64,000 nt of DNA from NCBI RefSeq assembly GCF_023740735.1, contig NZ_JAMRXH010000016.1, positions 1-64,000 of the forward strand, written 5' to 3'. Position 1 is the stretch's first letter, and the number at the start of each line of letters is the position of its first letter. The notes under the pieces were generated by a model. It was not told the DNA's origin. It was given only the letters and a program-made list of their open reading frames with translations, and searched no databases. This stretch comes from Nocardia sp. CDC159 (lineage in GTDB: Bacteria > Actinomycetota > Actinomycetes > Mycobacteriales > Mycobacteriaceae). This document shows, one piece after another, positions 25,401 through 31,672 of this stretch. The translations under genes were made by a program, and so were the position numbers.

Positions 25401-26137
25401 GCCGCGGGTTCGCTGCCCGCGTGCAGCACCTGCGCCAGCGCCTCGATCTCCACGGCGTCGGCCGCGCTCGTCGCATCGCCGTGGCATTCGAAGTAACCGG
25501 CGGCGTGCGGGTCGATACCGGCCCGCTCCCATGCGGTGCGGATGATCCGGCGGCGCGTCGCACCGTCGGGGCCGACTCGTCCGTCCGAACCGACTGCGGT
25601 GCCGAGGAGTTCGGCATACACTCGGTTCCCTTCGCGCCGCGCGTCCACGGTGCGCTGCAGGACCAGCACCGTGCAGACATCGGCCGCGTCCACGCCGCCG
25701 ACGAGCGCCCACGGCACCGTGCCGTCAGCGAGCAGGCGCACGGCCAGATCCACCGCGGCCAGCGACGACGAACCGGCGCTGTCCAGCACCAGACTCGGGC
25801 CGCGCAGATCCAGAGCCTGCGAGACCCGATTGGCGATCATGTTCGAACCGCTCGCTCCGAAGAGCACCGCCGCCGGCGAACCGCGCGCGCGATAGCCGAT
25901 ACCGGCGTCGTCGATGGCCTCGACCGCGACGGTCAGGCTCGACCGCTCGCGCGGATCCAGGGCGGCGGCAGCGTCGGTGTTGATCCCGAACCAGTCGTGG
26001 TCGAAGACGAATTCGGCGTGTTCGGCCGGATCGCCCGTCAGCAGCCCCCAGAAGCGTCGCACTCCCACCGCACCCGGCATCCGGCAGCCGATACCGATGA
26101 TCGATACCGGCCGATGTCGAGGCTCGGGGTCGGTCAT
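22436..26137 (-). CDS. KS-AT-KR polyketide-synthase-like protein without catalytic residues (probable pseudoenzyme), 1233 aa
   Basis: One unbroken frame with the order ketosynthase (about 10-340), acyltransferase (about 430-720) and ketoreductase (about 990-1190). KS: the active Cys of DTACSSS is Gly122 (DSAGSSS). His219 is kept (ECHGDAT), and the His of NIGHLEAAAG is Pro259 (DLGPLEAAAG). About 20 residues before the elbow are missing. AT: GHSxGE reads GYGRGE with Gly522 for Ser, and PHP reads PQP (Q697). KR: the NADPH motif TGGLGVLG is kept, but the Ser, Tyr and Asn positions read FAIAA and VVRAAIG. There is no acyl-carrier domain. ATG 26137 follows AGGGAGGGAG. Codon use looks normal and there are no stops. 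Confidence 0.85.
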   Translation of the reverse strand: MTDPEPRHRPVSIIGIGCRMPGAVGVRRFWGLLTGDPAEHAEFVFDHDWFGINTDAAAALDPRERSSLTVAVEAIDDAGIGYRARGSPAAVLFGASGSNMIANRVSQALDLRGPSLVLDSAGSSSLAAVDLAVRLLADGTVPWALVGGVDAADVCTVLVLQRTVDARREGNRVYAELLGTAVGSDGRVGPDGATRRRIIRTAWERAGIDPHAAGYFECHGDATSAADAVEIEALAQVLHAGSEPAAKIWIGSVTADLGPLEAAAGVTGLAKAALCIDRGIIVPASVFRQRSAALRLDERGLRVPTEPIGWQEVAARGRVAGVGSVGRGGTAAHAVLRGVAQSTPERAVDPPILIPIGGADPARLRSTAGRWADALLASHPPLPEFASASARLLPEPVRAVVFADKHAEAVARLRALARGHADGNAAVLGPTARRHDGGVLLLFPGGGGGQARMGWVLAARYPTFARAIAEVTEAVVRAGGRRVWTPRHGFVPGAAAMFVFQIALAELVRAWGIRFDAVIGYGRGEFAAAAVSGALALDDAARLMVAWTPSRSAPPRAVLLETTPEEAGRLVEPLRGEVAVAAVHGPDAVVVAGAARRLDAVVRRARRRGMAVRAVPADLGLGDPADPPVFAKPLAGLRPGAPDVPLYSTTRRGAVITDAVLDADYWAENLCGTVHFAAALESAAADGITTVLEIAPQPILAPVVRDYPDFRESTHPMAGTNEAVAFLGGIARLYLEGRDVDWSAHGAFTGTVLERCWRADVSDGHLPAGDRTDRVRVTRERPAAQPPIESHRVATGYDATVATALEWAASVLRTENWVRIAPPVDPPPRPNRALVLGESPLAVALARTLDRSVPTRRVPGAITTALAELREPTAVIVVWSPRNREDAPAAAAARALELLRELRGCPAVAALTVVLRDRTQIAQRGVAGVIRALRSDTTPPTRLIWCAAEDAPAVAAAALNYDATDELSIDGPSVTARRFRPASPTPAQRAIAPEGTYVVTGGLGVLGAVAVRWLLLGGARDVVILTRTPRPLPPLLEGLDDRIVVARCDVTDRADLASALDDIRACGSAIRGLVHAAGVGARGETGSAPGESLDRSFAPTVLAALDLLELTAADSIDFALLFAIAAEGLSGPGAVVRAAIGSALDAVAATRLGAHTTSIAWGSWGSDHPARPLRRAGITPLDPARATAILTRILDYREPTLLALDYTPAADHHAPNRHLHTLFTNPITPQPLS

Positions 26138-26266
26138 CGCTTGCGTTCTCCCTCCCTGCCTCCGGCGACATGCGCCGACAGTGGGGCAACCCCCAGCGAT
26201 TATGCCGAGAAGTCGGCGCGTGGAGAAGTCCTTTCGGCGTGGCGGTGGATGCCCTACGGTTGCGCT
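26138..26266. promoter_or_regulatory. Divergent promoter, PKS-like / MBL-fold genes
   Basis: 129 bp. On the plus strand TACGGT (26255-26260) is six bases before the GTG at 26267, a leaderless -10. The minus strand carries the AGGGAGGGAG ribosome-binding region for the PKS-like gene. The close divergent layout suggests joint control. Confidence 0.5.
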
Positions 26267-27226
26267 GTGTCATCGAAACGGACAGATGTGACCGATGGTC
26301 GGCCCGGCACCCTCATCACCCTCGCGCGCTGCTGCGCGGCGCTCGCCGCGACACCCGCGAAACTGCTGCGTCCGCGCCAGCCGGATCGGGCGTTCCTGGC
26401 GAACCTGACGGTCGCCCCGATTCCCCAGGCGCGCACGACCGTTCGCATGACCGCACTGCTACAGGGGCGGATGTCCGCGCCGACCACGATCGTCGCCGAG
26501 GGCGCCCGCAGCCTCGGCGAGATCCCGATGGCTATGGGCGCCTTCCTGATCGAACATCCACAGGCCCGCTTCCTCGTCGATCCCGCCCTGTGCGCGGGCG
26601 TGCACGATCGGGTGCTGCCCGGTATGCCGCTGCCGGTGCGGATGCTGGTGTCGCCGGACAAGCCGGTGCTCGGGATCGCGGATGCGCTGGCCGCCCGGGA
26701 TCTGACCGGCGCGGACATCGATTTCGCCCTGGCCACCCACCTGCACTGGGATCACATATCGGGTCTGCTCGAGCTGCCGGACGCGCTCGAACTGCGCGTT
26801 CCGGCAATCGAATACGAATGGGCGATGACCGGCGAGTACGCGCCCTACGGCGTGGTGCGCGGCCCGCTTCGCGACCGCACGATCGGCCATGTGGAGCTCG
26901 ACGGCCCGCCCGTGCTCACCTTCCCGCGCAGCCACGACGTCTTCGGCGACGGCGCGGTGGTCCTGGTCGATCTGGCCGGGCACACCCCCGGCAGCGTCGG
27001 CGTCCTGCTCGCGGTCGACGACGGCACCCGCGTGCTGCTGGCCGGGGACTCGGTCTGGCACACCCTGCAGATCGAGCTCATCCGGGAGAAGGCCCCCATG
27101 CCGGGTCGGCTCTTCGACGCCGACCGCGATCGCGCCTTCGAAACCATCCAGCGCCTACACGCGCTGCCGGACGGGATCGAGGTGATCGCCAGCCATGACT
27201 TCGCGGCCGTGGCGTCGCGGGCGTGA
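26267..27226 (+). CDS. Metallo-beta-lactamase-fold hydrolase, about 319 aa
   Basis: Intact MBL-fold enzyme. The metal motif ATHLHWDHISGL gives HxHxDH, the third His is in LAGHTPGSVGV, the bridging Asp in LAGDSVWH and the last His in VIASHDF, so a dinuclear metal site is expected. The N-terminal ~60 residues are an additional basic segment. Related proteins are lactonases, thioesterase-like hydrolases and quorum-quenching enzymes; the substrate is not known. I prefer the GTG at 26267 because a TACGGT -10 lies six bases upstream; an ATG at 26249 is possible. It is divergent from the degenerate PKS-like/FAAL-like operon and is the only member of that locus that looks catalytically competent. Confidence 0.85.
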   Translation: MSSKRTDVTDGRPGTLITLARCCAALAATPAKLLRPRQPDRAFLANLTVAPIPQARTTVRMTALLQGRMSAPTTIVAEGARSLGEIPMAMGAFLIEHPQARFLVDPALCAGVHDRVLPGMPLPVRMLVSPDKPVLGIADALAARDLTGADIDFALATHLHWDHISGLLELPDALELRVPAIEYEWAMTGEYAPYGVVRGPLRDRTIGHVELDGPPVLTFPRSHDVFGDGAVVLVDLAGHTPGSVGVLLAVDDGTRVLLAGDSVWHTLQIELIREKAPMPGRLFDADRDRAFETIQRLHALPDGIEVIASHDFAAVASRA

Positions 27227-27310
27227 GAGTGGGCTCAGACCCGCGGCGCGTCGGCCGAGTTCGCGGCGACCTGCGCGGTGTTCGCTGGGATCGCGCTCAT
27301 GGTGTGACGC

Positions 27311-28150
27311 TCACGATTTGACCAGGACGGTCCGGGTGTAGAGCAGTTGGAAGCCGCTGCGCTGGGCGTTCTGCTGGGATTTGGAGCCGGGCATGGTGGT
27401 GATCGTGGCCAGCTCGCAACCGTTCTGCGCGGCATCGGCCAGGCGTGCCGACTGCAGTGCGGTTTGGACGCCGCGGCGGCGGTGCGCGGGTGCGGTTGCC
27501 GCCCCGGTGAGCTGTGCGATGCCATTGCTCATCCGCATACTCGCCGCGCCCGCCGGTGCGCCGTCGCGCGACGCGAGATAGCGGCGCACCCCGGCGGCGG
27601 CGGTCATGTCCCGCATGACATCGGCGAGTACCTCGCGCGGGAACTCCTCGGGCGAGGCCACGCCCTGCTCGTCCGGGTGGGCGAAGCCGTCCACCACCAC
27701 GTCGAGCCAGATGTCGAAATCGTCCTCGGCGCCGAGCCGGATCTCGATGCCCGGCGGCGTCTTTCGCGCATAGCCGGATTCGATCGTCCGGCCCAGAATG
27801 TTCTCGAACCAGCTCAGCCGATAGCCCCGCTCGGTGAGTAGGGTGGCCAGTCCCGGATCGCCGAGATGTGCCAGTTCGACCTGCACCGGCGATCCCGCCG
27901 CGGCGTAGGCGCTTTCGATCTCGTTCAGCTCCGCGGCCGACGGTATGCCGTCGAAACCCAGGCCCACCACCTTGTTCAGCGGTGAGCCGGGTTCGCCGTA
28001 ACAGGCCGCGCCCCCGGCGATCGGCAGGACGAAGCCCGCGGCGTCGGGGCGGCGGACGCGCGCCGCCCCGGTGGCCGCGGTGATCAACTCCGCCTCGGCG
28101 CGCTCGATACGCGCCGCCAGCTCGGTCCCGCAGAACAGCGATTCGTTCAC
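27311..28150 (-). CDS. GNAT-family N-acetyltransferase, 279 aa
   Basis: C-terminal half is a GNAT domain: MRMSNGIAQLTGAATAPAHRRRGVQTAL has the acetyl-CoA pyrophosphate loop (RRRGV), and NAQRSGFQLLYTRTVL ends the fold. The N-terminal half (NKVVGLGFDGIPSAAELNEIE) looks like a degenerate first GNAT-like domain, as in the two-domain acetyltransferases. Start is GTG at 28148-28150 (VNESLFCGTELA). It lies 35 bp after the nitronate monooxygenase on the same strand and is probably cotranscribed with it. Acceptor unknown. Confidence 0.82.
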   Translation of the reverse strand: MNESLFCGTELAARIERAEAELITAATGAARVRRPDAAGFVLPIAGGAACYGEPGSPLNKVVGLGFDGIPSAAELNEIESAYAAAGSPVQVELAHLGDPGLATLLTERGYRLSWFENILGRTIESGYARKTPPGIEIRLGAEDDFDIWLDVVVDGFAHPDEQGVASPEEFPREVLADVMRDMTAAAGVRRYLASRDGAPAGAASMRMSNGIAQLTGAATAPAHRRRGVQTALQSARLADAAQNGCELATITTMPGSKSQQNAQRSGFQLLYTRTVLVKS

Positions 28151-28185
28151 AAGGCAGTTATAACCGCCCTGTCCAGCGAATTTCC

Positions 28186-29160
28186 TCAGGCGACAAAGGA
28201 TGCCAGCCGCTGGTTGATCAGCGCCTCGGCCTCGGCGACCATGCGCGAGATCAGTTCCGCACAGGTCGGAATGTCGTCGATGAGGCCCTGCACCTGTCCG
28301 GCGCTCCAGATGCCCGCATCCAGGTCGCCCTCCTCGAACACCCGTCGGCCGCGCGCCCCGGCGACCAGATCGCGCACATCGTCGAACGTGGCGCCGCCGG
28401 CCTTCTCGATCTCGACGACCTTGCGGCTGATCTCGTTGTTCGCCACCCGCGCGGTGTTGTGCAGCGTGCGGAAGATGAGCTGGGTGTCGCGTTCGGTATG
28501 CGCGACGATCTGCTCCTTGACCCGCTGGTGGATGGCCGACTCCTGGGTGCACATGAAGCGGGTGCCCATATTGACCCCGTCCGCGCCCAGCGCCAGCGCC
28601 GCCACCAGGCCGCGCGCGTCGGCGATGCCGCCGGAGGCGATGATCGGGATGTCGAGGGCCTTGGCGGCCGCGGGGATGAGGATCAGGCCGGGCACATCGT
28701 CCTCACCCGGATGTCCGGCGCATTCGAAGCCGTCGATGCTCACACCGTCGACGCCGATCTTCTGCGCCTTGAGCGCGTGCCGCACGCTGGTGCACTTGTG
28801 CAGCACCTTGATTCCCGCCTCCTTGTAGTACGGCAGGAAGGGTTCGGGATTGCTGCCCGCGGTCTCGACGATCTTCACGCCGGAATCGATGATCGCCTTG
28901 ACGTACTCCTGGTACGGCGGCGGGTTGATCGACGGCAGGATGGTGACGTTCACGCCGAACGGCTTGTCGGTGAGCTCGCGGGCGCGTTCGATCTCGCGGC
29001 GCAGATCCTCCGGCGTGGGCTGGGTGAGCGCGGTGATGAAGCCGAGGCCGCCGGCATTGGCAACGGCCGCGACGAGCTCGGCCCGGCCGACCCACATCAT
29101 GCCGCCCTGCACGATCGGATGCTCGACCCCGAACAGCTCGGTGAACCTGGTCCGCAACAT
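28186..29160 (-). CDS. Nitronate monooxygenase family flavoprotein, 324 aa
   Basis: FMN-dependent TIM-barrel enzyme (NMO/2-nitropropane dioxygenase family). Landmarks are the N-terminal HPIVQGGMMWVG, the VNVTILPSINPP region, the catalytic-type His in GFECAGHPGEDD, and the phosphate-binding IIASGGIADARG and ADGVNMGTRFMCTQES. The usual role is oxidative denitrification of nitronates such as propionate-3-nitronate, a detoxification step. AGGAGG lies nine bases before the ATG. It is divergent from the fadD gene and probably forms an operon with the GNAT gene. Confidence 0.88.
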   Translation of the reverse strand: MLRTRFTELFGVEHPIVQGGMMWVGRAELVAAVANAGGLGFITALTQPTPEDLRREIERARELTDKPFGVNVTILPSINPPPYQEYVKAIIDSGVKIVETAGSNPEPFLPYYKEAGIKVLHKCTSVRHALKAQKIGVDGVSIDGFECAGHPGEDDVPGLILIPAAAKALDIPIIASGGIADARGLVAALALGADGVNMGTRFMCTQESAIHQRVKEQIVAHTERDTQLIFRTLHNTARVANNEISRKVVEIEKAGGATFDDVRDLVAGARGRRVFEEGDLDAGIWSAGQVQGLIDDIPTCAELISRMVAEAEALINQRLASFVA

Positions 29161-29352
29161 CGGTTTTGTCCTCCTGCCTGCGCGGACGCGCCTGCGCCCG
29201 GTTGCGTCGATAGTGGCACGTCCGTGCTGGCGGCGACAACCTGGATGTAAGTCACAGTTTGCTGATCACTTCAACCATCGCGGAAATCAGTCGCACTGAT
29301 AGCTCCTCGCCTACGGCTCCGTAAGCGCTTGTGAACTGGGAAATGATCAAAT

Positions 29353-29415
29353 GAGAAGAACCTAGGCCATTCTTCTCTGTAACCCTTGTCACGATGAAAA
29401 GTTAGTTGGTATTCT
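29353..29415 (+). promoter_or_regulatory. Promoter with upstream inverted repeat for the acyl-CoA ligase gene
   Basis: TTGTCA (29386-29391) and TATTCT (29410-29415) with an 18-bp spacer make a good vegetative promoter. Just upstream lies an inverted repeat with perfect 8-bp arms, GAGAAGAA (29353-29360) and TTCTTCTC (29370-29377). Its position next to the -35 fits an activator or a repressor site. The transcript would have a short leader with GAGAGGAG ahead of the ATG at 29440. Confidence 0.6.
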
Positions 29416-29439
29416 CATCGCCGTTCGAGAGGAGTTCAG

Positions 29440-31002
29440 ATGACCCAGGCGCTCGACGAGCCGATTCGGTCACGCCGCAACCACTGGAACAACCAGTTGG
29501 CGACGCATGCGCTGATGCGCCCCGAGGCGGTGGCCATCCGGTATCGGGGGCGGGACATCACCTGGAAACAGCTGCACGAGCGGTCGCTGCGCTGCGCCGA
29601 CGCGCTCGCCCGTCGAGGGGTCGGGTTCGGCGATCGGGTGCTGATCCTGGCGCTGAACCATCCGGAGTATCTGGAGGCGGTCTTCGGCATCAACGCCCTC
29701 GGGGCGATCGCGGTGCCGATGAACTTCCGGCTGACCCCGCCCGAGGTGGCCTATATCGTCGCCGACTCCGGGGCCAAGGCCATCATCACCGATACGCTGC
29801 TGCGGCCGCTCGCGACCGGCGTGGCGGCGCAGTCGCCGAACCTCGAGACCTGCGTGGTGATCGGCGGGTCGAGCGGGGAGGGTGTGCTGGGCTACGAGGA
29901 CATCCTGGCCGAGGGCGGGGAAACCCATGTGCCGCTGGATATTCCGGAGGACACCCCCTGCCTGATCATGTACACCTCGGGCACCACGGGCAGCCCGAAG
30001 GGTGCGGTGCTGTCGCACGGCAATATGAACGCCCAGGCCCTGACCTGTATCCGGGCCATGGATCTGACCCCGGAGTCGATCGGCTTCTGCACCTCACCGC
30101 TGTTCCACATCGCCGGATTGGGCAGTCTCGCACCGTATTTCCTGCTCGGGGCGAAGACCGTGCTGCATCCGCTCGGCGCCTTCGACGCCACCGAATTCCT
30201 CGACGCCGTCGAGGCCGAACAGGCCACCGCCGCGTTCTGCGTACCGGCGCAGTGGCAGATGATCTGCGAGGAGCCGACCGTCAAACGGCGCAAGCTGGCG
30301 CTGCGCATGCTCAGCTGGGGTGCGGCGCCCGCCTCGGACAGCGTGCTGCGAGCGATGGCCGACTGCTTCCCCGAGGCCCAGAACGTCGCGGTATTCGGCC
30401 AGACCGAGATGTCGCCGATCACCTGCGTGCTGGAGGGGCGCGACGCGCTGCGCAAACTCGGCTCGGTCGGCAAGCCCATCCCGACCATCCAGGCCCGCAT
30501 CGTCGACGACGAGATGAACGATGTGGCGCCGGGTGAGGTCGGCGAGATCGTCTACCGCGGGCCGACGCTCATGCAGGGCTACTGGAACAAGCCCGAGGCC
30601 ACCGCGGAGGCGTTCGCGGGCGGCTGGTTCCACTCCGGGGATCTGGTGCGCCAGGACGAGGAGGGCTTCGTCTGGGTGGTGGACCGCAAGAAGGACATGA
30701 TCATCTCCGGCGGTGAGAACATCTACTGCGCCGAGGTGGAGAACGTGCTGTTCGGCCACCCCAGGATTCGCGAGGCCGCGGTCATCGGCCGCCCGCACGA
30801 GAAGTGGGGCGAGGTCCCGGTGGCCGTGGTGGCACTGGTGCGTCCGGACGAGGAGCTGACCCTCGCCGAACTAGAGCCGTTCCTGAACGAGAACCTGGCC
30901 CGCTACAAACATCCCAAGGATCTGGTCGTGGTGCCCGAACTGCCTCGCAACGCCAGCGGCAAGGTCGTGAAAGTCCAACTACGTAAGGACTATTCGGGCT
31001 AG
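29440..31002 (+). CDS. Fatty-acid--CoA ligase (FadD-type), 520 aa
   Basis: Complete acyl-CoA synthetase. The P-loop is IMYTSGTTGSPKGAVLSH, motif A5 is VFGQTEMSP, A7/A8 are HSGDLVRQDEEGFVWVVDRKKDMIISGGENI, and the catalytic Lys lies in PRNASGKVVK. It activates a fatty or other carboxylic acid to the acyl-CoA via an acyl-adenylate. All motifs are intact, in contrast to the FAAL-like gene at 20.8 kb. GAGGAG precedes the ATG, with a clear promoter upstream. Chain-length preference cannot be read from sequence. Confidence 0.9.
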   Translation: MTQALDEPIRSRRNHWNNQLATHALMRPEAVAIRYRGRDITWKQLHERSLRCADALARRGVGFGDRVLILALNHPEYLEAVFGINALGAIAVPMNFRLTPPEVAYIVADSGAKAIITDTLLRPLATGVAAQSPNLETCVVIGGSSGEGVLGYEDILAEGGETHVPLDIPEDTPCLIMYTSGTTGSPKGAVLSHGNMNAQALTCIRAMDLTPESIGFCTSPLFHIAGLGSLAPYFLLGAKTVLHPLGAFDATEFLDAVEAEQATAAFCVPAQWQMICEEPTVKRRKLALRMLSWGAAPASDSVLRAMADCFPEAQNVAVFGQTEMSPITCVLEGRDALRKLGSVGKPIPTIQARIVDDEMNDVAPGEVGEIVYRGPTLMQGYWNKPEATAEAFAGGWFHSGDLVRQDEEGFVWVVDRKKDMIISGGENIYCAEVENVLFGHPRIREAAVIGRPHEKWGEVPVAVVALVRPDEELTLAELEPFLNENLARYKHPKDLVVVPELPRNASGKVVKVQLRKDYSG

Positions 31003-31045
31003 TCCGGGGGCAAAGCGCGCCGGGACACCGGGTGCGGCGGGCACT

Positions 31046-31672
31046 ATGGAGTCCATGCTCCTCGATCGCGACCGCACCGCCGTCCTCGCCCTGCACTGGC
31101 AGGTCAATGTCGTCAAGCCGGAGGGATTCTTCGGACCCATGCTGGCGGAACCGGTCGCGGCCAGCGGGGTGATCGAGCGGGCGGTCGACTTCCACGCCGC
31201 CGCGCTGGCGGTCGGAATTCCGGTGCTGTTCACCAGGTTCACCGTGCCGGTCGGCGAGGGTGATCTGGTGCGCAACACCGGCTTCATGCGATCGGTGGCG
31301 GCGGCGCAGACCGAATTCCGGCCGGATGCGCCCGGGGCGCAGATCATTCCGGAGATGCGTCAGCAGGTCGCCGACGGCGCGGTGTTCGACAATCAGAAGC
31401 TGTCCGGCCTGGCCGCCAGCGCACTGCCGCGGTGGCTGACCACGCGGGGGATCAACACCCTGCTGATCACCGGCGTCGCGACGAATCTCACCGTCGAGCA
31501 GACCGCCCGGCACGGCACCGATCTCGGCTTCATCGTGCACCCGGTCTCCGACTGCGTCACCGCGGTCACCCTGGAGGCGCACATCTCCTCGCTGGCGAAT
31601 CTCGAATTGGCCACCGCCGGATGCCTTTCCGCGGAGCAGGCGCTGCCGGGTGCGGGTGCGGTCCGGCCCTAG
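31046..31672 (+). CDS. Isochorismatase-fold protein lacking the catalytic Cys, about 208 aa
   Basis: Belongs to the cysteine-hydrolase/isochorismatase superfamily by its Rossmann-like order: RTAVLALHWQVNVV, PVLFTRFTVPVG, FDNQKLSGLAAS, and LLITGVATNLTVEQTARHGTDLGF. The usual triad is Asp, Lys, Cys. Here the Asp position (normally IDMQ) is H17, the Lys is kept (K118), and the Cys position (normally NVCV) is Thr149. Ordinary hydrolase chemistry is unlikely. The start may be ATG 31046 or 31055; the second has CACTAT seven bases upstream. Its stop shares the CTAG bases with the convergent gene's stop. Confidence 0.75.
   Translation: MESMLLDRDRTAVLALHWQVNVVKPEGFFGPMLAEPVAASGVIERAVDFHAAALAVGIPVLFTRFTVPVGEGDLVRNTGFMRSVAAAQTEFRPDAPGAQIIPEMRQQVADGAVFDNQKLSGLAASALPRWLTTRGINTLLITGVATNLTVEQTARHGTDLGFIVHPVSDCVTAVTLEAHISSLANLELATAGCLSAEQALPGAGAVRP

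Noticed and set aside
20787..26137. The PKS-like/FAAL-like pair considered as a working mycolate-type FadD32-Pks13 system
   Set aside because: Key catalytic residues are absent in all domains and there is no carrier domain, so it cannot supply mycolate condensation.
27235..27300. A 21-residue ORF (MSAIPANTAQVAANSADAPRV) downstream of the GNAT gene, considered as a peptide precursor
   Set aside because: No ribosome-binding site, no neighbouring maturation enzyme, and no known precursor motif.
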